A stretch of 64,000 nt of DNA from Shimia abyssi (lineage in GTDB: Bacteria; Pseudomonadota; Alphaproteobacteria; Rhodobacterales; Rhodobacteraceae), in the NCBI RefSeq assembly GCF_003014475.1, contig NZ_PYGJ01000001.1, forward strand, positions 496,001-560,000. The letters run 5' to 3'. The notes under the pieces were generated by a model that made no database searches, was not told the DNA's origin, and worked only from the letters and a program-made list of their open reading frames with translations. Shown here piece by piece: positions 36,706-44,487 of the stretch. A program made the translations under genes and the position numbers. Numbering within the stretch: the stretch's first letter is position 1; the number at the start of each line of letters is the position of its first letter.

Positions 36706-37701
36706 TTATCGCCGCCCCATCAGTCTGGCCATATCCAACATACGGTTGGAAAAGCCCCATTCATTGTCATACCAGCCAAACACCCGCAGCAACCCGCCCA
36801 CCGACACAGACGTTTCCCGCCCACTCAAGATGAGCGATTCTGGTCGCGCCCGCAGATCTGTCGACACCAGCGGTTTTGTGGTCCATCCGATCAACCCAGC
36901 TTGCGCCTCAGCCTGCAACAATGTGTTCACAGCCTTAACATTAGTGGGAGTGTCTGTTTGGATTGTCAGGTCAATAGCTGAAACGCTCGCTGTCGGTACG
37001 CGAATTGCACGGGCCTCAACCCGGCCACTCAAATGCGGGAGAACCTTATCGATCAACCGTTGCGCAGACGTAGTGGTTGGCACCATAGAAAGTGCCGCCG
37101 CCCGGCTCCGAGCCAGATCTGCGCGCGGTTTATCAACGGTCGGCTGGCTACCTGTATAACAGTGCACAGTCGTCATGTGGCCGCTAACCAACCCATATTC
37201 TGTATCCAAAACGCGCAGCAATGGCGCAAGCGCATTGGTCGTGCAGGACGCATTGGACACAATCTTGTGCCCCTCTATCAAATGCTCGTTCGCCCCCATG
37301 ACAACCGTCATATCCGCTTCGTCCGAAGGACCGGATATCAAAACAGAACGCGCGCCTGCGGCCAAGCCACGTTCTGCAACCGCCCTCTTTCCCGCCATCC
37401 CCGTACATTCGAGAACAACGTCAACATCGCCCAAATCCAAGACGGAAATATCGCGTTCGCCAAAAAACGGAATGGTCAGATCATCAACAGTCAGCGCCTG
37501 GTTGACAACGTCGACTCGCCCCGGGTAGGCGCCAAAAACGCTATCATACTCAAACAGATAGGCACAGGTATCCAACGGCTCTATATCGTTGATGCCAACA
37601 ATCTCGAATTCCGAATGTGTTCCTTTGGCCAAAATACGCAACAGCGTTCGCCCGATCCGGCCAAATCCGTTGATGAATATACGAATGTTGCGATCAGCCA
37701 T
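36706..37701 (-). CDS. gap: Glyceraldehyde-3-phosphate dehydrogenase, type I
   Basis: A 331-residue tetrameric enzyme of glycolysis and gluconeogenesis. The Rossmann motif INGFGRIGRTLLR is at residues 10-22. Asp39 in GINDIE suggests NAD preference. The catalytic Cys153 lies in SNASCTTNALAP and the partner His in HMTTVHCYTGSQ. The C-terminal WYDNEWGFSNRMLD is family-typical. An erythrose-4-phosphate dehydrogenase role is a less likely alternative. It lies 75 nt after bhcD and 33 nt before malic enzyme, all on the same strand, so C4 acids made by the bhc enzymes may feed carbon toward triose phosphate and pyruvate. Confidence 0.92.
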   Translation of the reverse strand: MADRNIRIFINGFGRIGRTLLRILAKGTHSEFEIVGINDIEPLDTCAYLFEYDSVFGAYPGRVDVVNQALTVDDLTIPFFGERDISVLDLGDVDVVLECTGMAGKRAVAERGLAAGARSVLISGPSDEADMTVVMGANEHLIEGHKIVSNASCTTNALAPLLRVLDTEYGLVSGHMTTVHCYTGSQPTVDKPRADLARSRAAALSMVPTTTSAQRLIDKVLPHLSGRVEARAIRVPTASVSAIDLTIQTDTPTNVKAVNTLLQAEAQAGLIGWTTKPLVSTDLRARPESLILSGRETSVSVGGLLRVFGWYDNEWGFSNRMLDMARLMGRR

Positions 37702-37776
37702 TCCGCCGCTCCCGCCCTGAATTTGCTGGCCAATTGAACGTGTTTAGCCGGGAAAGGCCACCCTAAAAGCATGGGG

Positions 37777-38742
37777 CTAAATGTCCACTTTGATGGCGAC
37801 ACCCTTTTCGATTGCCAGATCAACGACCTTGGCCGCGACGGCCAAATCCTGCAAGCCCACTCCGGTGCCATCAAACAAAGTTATCTCATCCGCGCTTTGT
37901 CGCCCTGGATGATCTCCGTTGATGACCCTCCCAATTTCAATAACAGCATCAGACGCTAATGCACCCGACGCTACCGCGTGTTGCGCTTCACCAATACTGA
38001 TCGACTGAGCGACTTCATCGGTAAACACCAAAGAATTTGCTAACAGTCTCGCTTCAACTTCTTGTTTTCCTTTGGTATCCGTTCCCATACACGCAATATG
38101 AGTGCCGGGCGCGACATGATCCACCATCAGAATTGGCCCAAAAGATGAAGTGATCGTGATGATGACATCAGCCTCGCTCAAATCTCCCAATTCGACCGCC
38201 TCAAAAGGCAAGTCGGCATCTTCCGCAACCTTCTGAATGTTTGGCAACATTTCGGGATGACGATTCCAGCCAATCACCTTTTCAAAGCTGCGTTGCTCTA
38301 ACGCGGCTCGCAGCTGAAATGTAGCTTGATGACCGGCGCCCACCATACCTATGACGCGCGCATCGGGCCTCGACAGATGTTGAATGGACACTGACGAAGC
38401 CGCTGCTGTACGCAAAGCCGTCAAAAGATTACCTCCAACCATCGCCACAGGTCGACCAGTGTCCGGGTCAAATAAAAAGACGGTGGACTGGTGATTGATC
38501 AGGCCGCGTTTTTCGAGATTGTTTGGCCAATAACCGCCGGCCTTTAAACCCAAAGCACCACCCAATTGATCAAACCCGCCTTTAAATCCATAAAGCGCAT
38601 TCTCATGGCCAATCGCTTCGCGAACCACCGGGAAATTGTTCGCACGCCCCGCTGCCATGGCTGCAAACACCTGCTCCACCGCATCAAACGCGGCCTCACG
38701 CGACACAAGGCCCGCAATCTCTCTCTCAGGCACAATCCACAT
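37777..38742 (-). CDS. bhcD: Iminosuccinate reductase, ornithine cyclodeaminase/mu-crystallin family
   Basis: A 321-residue NAD(P)H-dependent reductase of the ornithine cyclodeaminase/mu-crystallin family. In the beta-hydroxyaspartate cycle it reduces iminosuccinate to L-aspartate. Visible motifs: the substrate Lys region ALGLKAGGYWPNN, the Arg-rich LLTALRTAAASS, and the Rossmann motif VIGMVGAGHQATFQL. The start is set by AGGAGG 9 nt upstream, part of the tail of a dispersed repeat. The function is inferred from position as the last gene of bhcABCD; sequence alone gives only the family. The gap to bhcC is 106 nt and full of hairpins, unlike the tight joints of bhcA-B-C. Confidence 0.88.
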   Translation of the reverse strand: MWIVPEREIAGLVSREAAFDAVEQVFAAMAAGRANNFPVVREAIGHENALYGFKGGFDQLGGALGLKAGGYWPNNLEKRGLINHQSTVFLFDPDTGRPVAMVGGNLLTALRTAAASSVSIQHLSRPDARVIGMVGAGHQATFQLRAALEQRSFEKVIGWNRHPEMLPNIQKVAEDADLPFEAVELGDLSEADVIITITSSFGPILMVDHVAPGTHIACMGTDTKGKQEVEARLLANSLVFTDEVAQSISIGEAQHAVASGALASDAVIEIGRVINGDHPGRQSADEITLFDGTGVGLQDLAVAAKVVDLAIEKGVAIKVDI

Positions 38743-38758
38743 TGACCCGTTCCTCCTT

Positions 38759-38830
38759 CATCTTGCCGGAAATACTTCGGGGGTGCGGGGGCTGGCCCCC
38801 GCTCAGTCGGATCGGCCAGAGGCCGATCCG
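38759..38830. repeat. Dispersed repeat copy A plus double hairpin between bhcC and bhcD
   Basis: CATCTTGCCGGAAATACTTC (38759-38778) is shared with copies at 53501-53520 (inverted) and 53680-53699. It is followed by hairpin GCGGGGGC-TG-GCCCCCGC (38785-38802) and a second hairpin, CGGATCGGCC-AGA-GGCCGATCCG (38808-38830). On the bhc message the order is: second hairpin, first hairpin, repeat core, AGGAGG, bhcD start. Confidence 0.7.
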
Positions 38831-38848
38831 AAAACACTCTCGCTGTGT

Positions 38849-40003
38849 TTAATAGGCACGCCCGCGCGCAGACACTGGCCAAACACATTCAACTTTGCCG
38901 CCTCGAACACCCACATACCAATCATGCACATTGCAAGTCGGGTCACAATGCCCCGGCACCAATCGCAGTTTTTCGTTTATTGCCAAAACACCCGACGGAT
39001 CACCCACGACACCGTGCTCATCCGAACACTTCAGATACTCAACATCATCTCGCCCAAAAACGACCGGCAATCCGCTATCCACCGACTGCGCCTTCAGCCC
39101 AGCATCAACTATGGCCTTGTCCGATTTAGTGTGGCTCATAACGCTGGTCAAAAGGAACAGCGCATTCTCCCACTCACCCTGATCAATGCGTTTGCCGTCC
39201 TTGTCTAGGATACGCCCATAATCGGCATCCATGAAAGCATAAGAACCGCACTGCAATTCGTTATAAACACCTGAATTACTTTCAAAATAGTAGGACCCTG
39301 TCCCACCACCAGATACCAACTCACACGTAATCCCGGCATCAGACAAGGCCGACACGGCGTCGCTTACCATACCGATGGCAATATCCAGTTTGGCTTTGCG
39401 GTCCTCGTAGCTGTCCATATGCTGCATGGCGCCCTGATAGGCCTGAATGCCCGTAAAGCTTAGGCCATCTGCGGCCTCAACCGCTTGCGCAATCGCCACA
39501 ACGGCGTCGGACGAATTCACGCCACAGCGACCGGCACCACAATCGATTTCGATGAAACAGTCGATCTGCGTTCCATGACGAACCGCCGCCGCAGACAATT
39601 CCGCCACATTAGCCAAATCGTCCACGCATACAATTGTGCGCGCACCAAACTTGGGCAGCCGCGCCAACCGATCGATTTTGGCTGGGTCACGCACCTGATT
39701 GGACACCAGAACATCTTTGATGCCACCGCGCGCAAATACCTCGGCCTCGCTCACTTTTTGGCAGCAAACGCCAATAGCTCCGCCCAAACGCTCTTGCAAC
39801 TTGGCCACATCGACAGACTTGTGCATTTTGCCATGCACTCGATGGCGCATCCCATGCGCTTTGGCATAATCGCCCATCTTCACAATGTTGCGCTCCAGCG
39901 CGTCCAGATCCAGAATCAGCGCCGGAGTTTGGATATCTGCTTCGTTCATGCCAGGCTTGGCCGGGATATCAAAGCCCACTTCGTATTGGTCTAGATTGTT
40001 CAT
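38849..40003 (-). CDS. bhcC: Beta-hydroxyaspartate aldolase (D-threonine aldolase-like)
   Basis: A 384-residue PLP enzyme with alanine racemase-type barrel. It joins glyoxylate and glycine to erythro-beta-hydroxyaspartate, the entry step of the cycle. The barrel starts TPALILDLDALERNI. The PLP Lys is Lys59 in RVHGKMHKS, followed by CCQKVSEAEVFARGG and the phosphate-binding SGGGTGSYYF. The C-terminal metal site of this family shows as HCDPTCNVHDW. I prefer ATG 40003, with GAGAG 9 nt upstream; ATG 40012 and 40033 are alternatives, and the frame to 40171 lies inside bhcB. Near-identical layout to BhcC of Paracoccus is recalled from memory. Confidence 0.92.
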   Translation of the reverse strand: MNNLDQYEVGFDIPAKPGMNEADIQTPALILDLDALERNIVKMGDYAKAHGMRHRVHGKMHKSVDVAKLQERLGGAIGVCCQKVSEAEVFARGGIKDVLVSNQVRDPAKIDRLARLPKFGARTIVCVDDLANVAELSAAAVRHGTQIDCFIEIDCGAGRCGVNSSDAVVAIAQAVEAADGLSFTGIQAYQGAMQHMDSYEDRKAKLDIAIGMVSDAVSALSDAGITCELVSGGGTGSYYFESNSGVYNELQCGSYAFMDADYGRILDKDGKRIDQGEWENALFLLTSVMSHTKSDKAIVDAGLKAQSVDSGLPVVFGRDDVEYLKCSDEHGVVGDPSGVLAINEKLRLVPGHCDPTCNVHDWYVGVRGGKVECVWPVSARGRAY

Positions 40004-40017
40004 ATCTTTCATCTCTC

Positions 40018-40971
40018 TCACCCGTTCATCCATGGAAGTTTGTCCAAGTCGACGTTCCCGCCTGTTATGATAATGCCGACACGTTTGCCTAAAAATGCTT
40101 CGCGGTTCTTCAGGATCACGGCCAACGGCACTGCACTCGACGGTTCCATCACCACCCGCAGATGCTTCCACGTCAGCTTCATCGCATCGACGATCTCTTG
40201 CTCGGAGGCCGTATATATCTCCGACACGTGAGTGCTCACAAAATGCCAGGTGCGCTCTTTCAACGGCACCAACAATCCGTCCGCAATGGTCTGGGGCGCG
40301 TCATCGGCAATGATGTGTCCCGCCCTGAAACTACGATAGGCGTCGTCCGCCTGTTCCGGCTCCGCTGCTATTACCTGTGTTTCCGGGGCCAGAGTTGCCA
40401 AGGTCAAGCAGGTGCCCGAAATCATGCCTCCACCACCGATTGGCGCAACAATCGCGTCCAGCCCGTCAGTTTGCTCCATGAATTCGCGCGAACAAGTACC
40501 CTGCCCGGCGATCACGCGCGGGTCATTATAGGGATGCACAAAATCCCCTCCGCTCGCCGCCTGAACTTCCGCAAAGGTCGCCTCGCGAGAAGTTGTGGAC
40601 GGATCACACTCAGTGATCACACCGCCATACCGACGCACAGTGTCTTTTTTGGCCTGCGGCGCGGTTCGTGGCATAACCACATTGCATGGAATCCCCCGCA
40701 ACATCGCCGCATAGCTCAGACATGACGCGTGATTGCCAGACGAATGGGTCGCCACACCTTTCACCGCCTGCTCCTTGTCCAGACCAAAAACCGCGTTTGT
40801 GGCCCCGCGCACCTTAAAGGCACCCGGTTCCTGAAAGTTCTCGCACTTGAAGAACAGTTGGCATCCCGCCACTTCATTCAGGTAATCCGAGGTCCGCACC
40901 GGCGTACGCCGAATATGTGGCTTAATGCGTTCATGCGCAGCAAGCATATCCTCGTATGTGGGAATATACAT
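40018..40971 (-). CDS. bhcB: Beta-hydroxyaspartate dehydratase (threonine dehydratase-like)
   Basis: A 317-residue fold-type II PLP enzyme removing water from beta-hydroxyaspartate to give iminosuccinate. The PLP Lys53 sits in PGAFKVRGA, the Asn loop in SSGNHASCLSYAA, and the phosphate loop in PIGGGGMISG. The fold and motifs equal serine/threonine dehydratases, so position in bhcABCD decides the specific name. ATG 40971 is preceded by AAAGGACG; the longer frame to 41091 lies in bhcA. It starts 14 nt after the bhcA stop and ends 14 nt before bhcC. Confidence 0.92.
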   Translation of the reverse strand: MYIPTYEDMLAAHERIKPHIRRTPVRTSDYLNEVAGCQLFFKCENFQEPGAFKVRGATNAVFGLDKEQAVKGVATHSSGNHASCLSYAAMLRGIPCNVVMPRTAPQAKKDTVRRYGGVITECDPSTTSREATFAEVQAASGGDFVHPYNDPRVIAGQGTCSREFMEQTDGLDAIVAPIGGGGMISGTCLTLATLAPETQVIAAEPEQADDAYRSFRAGHIIADDAPQTIADGLLVPLKERTWHFVSTHVSEIYTASEQEIVDAMKLTWKHLRVVMEPSSAVPLAVILKNREAFLGKRVGIIITGGNVDLDKLPWMNG

Positions 40972-40985
40972 GGAAACGTCCTTTA

Positions 40986-42176
40986 TCACGCAGCTTCTTT
41001 CAGCGGCTTTGCAGTTGAGCCGCGGTACACCTCCTGCGCAGCCGCAACCCCGGACCCCAGTCGAATATCCAACCCAAGGTCTGCCATACACATTTCCGCC
41101 GTCGCAATGCCCGACAGAGCCATGACATCCGTCAACATGCCCAGATGGCCAATGCGGAACACCTTGCCCGCTACGTCGCCCAGACCCACGCCAAAAGCGA
41201 CGCCATAGGTGTCAGCGGCATGTGTCACGAACTGTGTCGCGTCAAACCCATCCGGTGTTCGAATGGCGCTGACACTGTCAGAATACAAATCGGGCGACGC
41301 CGCACAAAGTTCCATTCCCCACGCATGCACCGCCGCGCGCACTCCGCTCGCGATACGATGATGGCGGGCAAACACATTTTCAAGGCCTTCCGCCAGCAGC
41401 ATGTCGCACGATTTGTTCAGCCCGTTCAACAGCCCAACCGCAGGTGTATAAGGATATCCATTGGCCGCATAACTGCGCCCCATATCGCGAATGTCAAAGA
41501 ACGTACGTGGCAACGTCGCGGCCTCAACCATCTGCATCGCCTTGGGCGAAAACCCGACGATGGCCAGCCCGGCCGGCAGCATAAATCCCTTTTGCGAGCC
41601 GGTGACAGCGATGTCGACACCCCACTCGTCCATGCGGAAGTCCATCGAGGCAATCGAGCTGACGCCATCAACATACAGCATCGCCGGATGACCCGCCGCA
41701 TCCAAGGCCTTGCGCACTGCGGCAATGTCGGACTTCACGCCTGTCGCGGTTTCATTATGCGTGGCCAAAACAACCTTGATCTGGTGACTCGTATCTGATG
41801 ACAGAATTTCTTCGAACCGATCCGCTGGCAGACCCAGCCCCCATTCGGTTTCGACAACCTGAACGTTCAGACCATGTCGTTGGCACATATCGATCCACCG
41901 ATGCGAGAACATCCCGTTGCGCGCGGCCAAGATCGTGTCACCCGGCGACAACGTGTTTGTCAGCGCCGTTTCCCAGCCACCGGTTCCAGTGGATGGGAAA
42001 AAGAAAACCTCAGCGGTCTCGCTCTTGAGCACTTTCTTCACTCCAGCGCGCGCTGGATGCAGCATCTCTGCAAATAGCGAGGAGCGATGATCCAATGTGG
42101 GCATATCCACAGCACGGCGCAGCGCCTCGGGCATGTTGGTCGGACCGGGAATGAAAACCGGGTTTTGAAAGCTCAT
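40986..42176 (-). CDS. bhcA: Aspartate-glyoxylate aminotransferase
   Basis: A 396-residue class V aminotransferase that transfers the amino group of aspartate to glyoxylate, making oxaloacetate and glycine and so closing the beta-hydroxyaspartate cycle. The opening PVFIPGPTNMPEALRRA is typical of serine/alanine-glyoxylate aminotransferases. The PLP Lys196 is in VTGSQKGFMLP, with VDGVSSIASMDF holding the cofactor Asp. An AAGGAGGC site lies just before the ATG. It heads a - strand array bhcA-B-C-D-gap-maeB. The AT-rich gap upstream is the probable promoter; no regulator gene of the bhcR kind is adjacent. Confidence 0.93.
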   Translation of the reverse strand: MSFQNPVFIPGPTNMPEALRRAVDMPTLDHRSSLFAEMLHPARAGVKKVLKSETAEVFFFPSTGTGGWETALTNTLSPGDTILAARNGMFSHRWIDMCQRHGLNVQVVETEWGLGLPADRFEEILSSDTSHQIKVVLATHNETATGVKSDIAAVRKALDAAGHPAMLYVDGVSSIASMDFRMDEWGVDIAVTGSQKGFMLPAGLAIVGFSPKAMQMVEAATLPRTFFDIRDMGRSYAANGYPYTPAVGLLNGLNKSCDMLLAEGLENVFARHHRIASGVRAAVHAWGMELCAASPDLYSDSVSAIRTPDGFDATQFVTHAADTYGVAFGVGLGDVAGKVFRIGHLGMLTDVMALSGIATAEMCMADLGLDIRLGSGVAAAQEVYRGSTAKPLKEAA

Positions 42177-42231
42177 TTGAATGCCTCCTTGGCTTGATCG
42201 ACTTTCAAACTAAGGAGATCAAGGTTTCGGG

Positions 42232-42338
42232 GCAATTTTTTTGAAAAATACTTTCATTTATTACCAAATTGCTTTTCTTGCTTTTATTTCAATATTTTAA
42301 ATTTTTTCACTCATCAAATTCGTTTTTCAAAAAATTCC
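42232..42338 (-). promoter_or_regulatory. AT-rich upstream region of bhcA with long inverted repeat
   Basis: The 303-nt gap 42177-42479 is strongly AT-rich over 42230-42350. It contains AATTTTTTTGAAAAA (42234-42248) and its near-inverse TTTTTCAAAAAATTCC (42323-42338), centred about 90 bp apart. This could be an operator pair, a bent-DNA element or simply a low-complexity promoter. The right part of the gap holds the allE terminator. Confidence 0.45.
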
Positions 42339-42387
42339 AAATGCAGTTTCTCACATCCCGTCATTGAGGCCAGAATCTGGGCCCAAA

Positions 42388-42418
42388 ACAAAAAAACCGC
42401 GCCGTAGTGGCGCGGTTT
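42388..42418 (-). terminator. Rho-independent terminator for allE
   Basis: A perfect 10-bp stem AAACCGCGCC / GGCGCGGTTT with a 5-nt loop. On the - strand it runs into TTTTGTTTTG. It lies about 62 nt after the allE stop and upstream of bhcA, so bhcA transcription should start independently. Confidence 0.85.
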
Positions 42419-42479
42419 AAAACCCAAATCACTATGCCTGCTAACGCTAAATCCTTCTGACCTCAGACGCCTTGAAGCA

Positions 42480-43301
42480 TTATCGCAGCTTCATATGCCG
42501 GTTCACATCCTTGTAGAGCAGATACCGAAACTTTCCCGGCCCTCCCGCATAACACGCCTGCGGGCAAAACGCGCGCAGCCACATATAGTCCCCCGCTTCA
42601 ACCTCAACCCAGTCTTGGTTCAGACGGTAAACCGCTTTGCCTTCAAGCACATAAAGCCCATGCTCCATGACATGGGTTTCGGCAAAGGGGATCACGGCAC
42701 CGGGCTCAAAATTCACGATATTCACGTGCATATCGTGCCGTAAATCATCCGAGTCGACAAACCGCGTCGTTGACCAGCGACCATCAGTATCGGGCATTAC
42801 CGTCGGCGCAACGTCGGTGTCACTTGTTACAAAAGCCTCGGGTGCATCGATCCCCGGCACAGCTTCATAGATCTTGCGGATCCAATGAAACCGAGCCGAC
42901 TTGTCGCTCGTATTGCGGATTTGCCACTGAGTTCCCGCTGGAATATAGGCATAACCGCCTTCTGCCAAGACGTGCTCGTTGCCGTCAATTGAAACGATAC
43001 ACTGTCCGCCCACCACGAACAAAACGCCCTGCGCCTGCGTATCCGGCTCGGGTGCATCGCTGCCCCCACCCGGTGCAACTTCTACGATGTAATGAGAAAA
43101 TGTCTCAGCAAACCCGCTCATCGGACGGGCAATTACCCAAACCCGCGTATCTCTCCAAAAAGGCAGGTTCGACGTGACAATGTCCGTCATTGTACCCCGC
43201 GGGATCACTGCGTAGGCGTCTGTAAATACTGCCCGATCCGTCAAAAGCTGTGTCTGGGGCGGCAAACCGCCCTGCGGGGCGTAGTAGTTGGACTGAGACA
43301 T
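42480..43301 (-). CDS. allE: (S)-ureidoglycine aminohydrolase
   Basis: A 273-residue bicupin enzyme of purine degradation that converts (S)-ureidoglycine to (S)-ureidoglycolate and ammonia. The N-terminal NYYAPQGGLPPQTQLLTDRAVFTDAY and VIPRGTMTDIVTSNLP are close to the family consensus. The first cupin has EGGYAYIPAGTQW. The metal-binding second cupin has PFAETHVMEHGLYVLEGKAVYRLN, and its end carries FCPQACYAGG. It is a single gene here with its own terminator; other ureide genes are not in the window. Later lyase action on ureidoglycolate gives glyoxylate, the substrate of the adjacent bhc cycle. Confidence 0.9.
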   Translation of the reverse strand: MSQSNYYAPQGGLPPQTQLLTDRAVFTDAYAVIPRGTMTDIVTSNLPFWRDTRVWVIARPMSGFAETFSHYIVEVAPGGGSDAPEPDTQAQGVLFVVGGQCIVSIDGNEHVLAEGGYAYIPAGTQWQIRNTSDKSARFHWIRKIYEAVPGIDAPEAFVTSDTDVAPTVMPDTDGRWSTTRFVDSDDLRHDMHVNIVNFEPGAVIPFAETHVMEHGLYVLEGKAVYRLNQDWVEVEAGDYMWLRAFCPQACYAGGPGKFRYLLYKDVNRHMKLR

Positions 43302-43437
43302 TCCGAAACCATTTTTGCTGAAGTTACTCTTTATGAAACCCGCTTGCGCTCCTTAGGCCAATACCAAAGCACGCCTCTGAATGCTGAAGGATTATTCTGA
43401 AAAAATTGAAAATCTCGAGCGAACACTTGGCGAATGC

Positions 43438-44103
43438 TTAATGCTCATCAAAGGGTTCGATCAATTGCGGCCCGCTGGCGCGGTTGGAATTCACGGCACG
43501 ATCAACCGAATGGAAAGACAATAGCGAACTATCTGGTGCCCGCATCAGCGTAGCCGCACCATGCCCGTTTTCGCCCAGCCAAAGCCCCCAGTCATCGGGC
43601 GATATCACAACGGGCATCCGATGATGAATACGCGACATCGTGTCGTTGGCGTTTGTCGTCACAATGGCACACGTGTCGATCACCTCTTCGTCTTGTGTCC
43701 AGCTTTGCCACACCCCTGCCAGCGCAAGCGTGTCATCACTCTGGATATACCAAGGCCACCGGGCACCCTCGTTATCCTTGGTCCACTCATAAAACCCGCT
43801 GACCGGTATCAAACACCTTCGTTCTCGACAAGCTGCACGAAACGCTGGTTTTTCCGCTATCGTCTCTGCACGCGCGTTGATCAGTAACGGGCCGCCACTC
43901 GGCTTCTTATACCAACGTGGGATAAACCCCCAGCGCATCGAAACCAGGCGGCGCGGGCTGGTTTCTTCGCCCAAAACCACATGAATCTGAGTGGTCGGAC
44001 AAACGTTGTAGTTTGGAACCCCCGGCAAATCATTAGCGGGCGAAGCTGCAAAAAGCTGCGCCATCGCATCTGTGGGCAAGGTAATTGCAAATCGCCCGCA
44101 CAT
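43438..44103 (-). CDS. SRAP domain protein (HMCES/YedK type)
   Basis: A 221-residue SRAP-family protein that protects abasic sites in single-stranded DNA by covalent linkage through its N-terminal Cys. The mature N-terminus MCGRFAI places Cys2 as needed. The conserved INARAET, RCLIPVSGFYEW and RIHHRMPVV segments give the active-site Asn, Glu and His. Length is normal. It ends 136 nt from allE and begins directly after the stop of the DUF1992 gene, so these two are likely one transcript. Confidence 0.93.
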   Translation of the reverse strand: MCGRFAITLPTDAMAQLFAASPANDLPGVPNYNVCPTTQIHVVLGEETSPRRLVSMRWGFIPRWYKKPSGGPLLINARAETIAEKPAFRAACRERRCLIPVSGFYEWTKDNEGARWPWYIQSDDTLALAGVWQSWTQDEEVIDTCAIVTTNANDTMSRIHHRMPVVISPDDWGLWLGENGHGAATLMRAPDSSLLSFHSVDRAVNSNRASGPQLIEPFDEH

Positions 44104-44409
44104 TTACCGATAAGCCTTTCGGGCCAGCTCAATTCTGGCCTCCATCCTCGACATATCTTTCATAATGTCCCGGCGGCGGGTGCGATCGCCTGTCTCACGC
44201 AAATCATCGCGCAATTTCGCAAGTTCACGCGACAACGATACGTACTCGGGCACAGCCCCGCTTTCTCGGACCAATCGGTTGATAAGCGCGTTTTCAGGGT
44301 CCTCTACCCTGGGTAGGGGTTTGCCCGCGCCTGCCAGATTATCAAACTCTCCAGCGGCTTCAGCTTCCTTGATACGCTGATTAATTAGATCGAACAGCGG
44401 ATGATCCAT
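44104..44409 (-). CDS. DUF1992 (DnaJ-homologue, subfamily C member 28-like) protein
   Basis: A 101-residue helical protein of the DUF1992 family. The motif AEAAGEFDNLAGAGKPLP is diagnostic, followed by a long charged region LSRELAKLRDDLRETGDRTRRRDIMKDMSRM that may form a coiled coil. Its stop codon abuts the SRAP start codon. The function is unknown in bacteria. Confidence 0.85.
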   Translation of the reverse strand: MDHPLFDLINQRIKEAEAAGEFDNLAGAGKPLPRVEDPENALINRLVRESGAVPEYVSLSRELAKLRDDLRETGDRTRRRDIMKDMSRMEARIELARKAYR

Positions 44410-44420
44410 GGTGCCCTCAA

Positions 44421-44454
44421 CAAAAAACCCCCGCCAGTGTCCCGGCGGAGGTTT
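44421..44454 (-). terminator. Rho-independent terminator for 5'-nucleotidase
   Basis: On the - strand AAACCTCCGCC and GGCGGGGGTTT form an 11-bp stem with a single mismatch and an 8-nt loop, followed by TTTG. It begins 33 nt after the 5'-nucleotidase stop. Confidence 0.8.
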
Positions 44455-44487
44455 GAAAGGTCAAGCATGACCCGATTTGTGTTTCGC

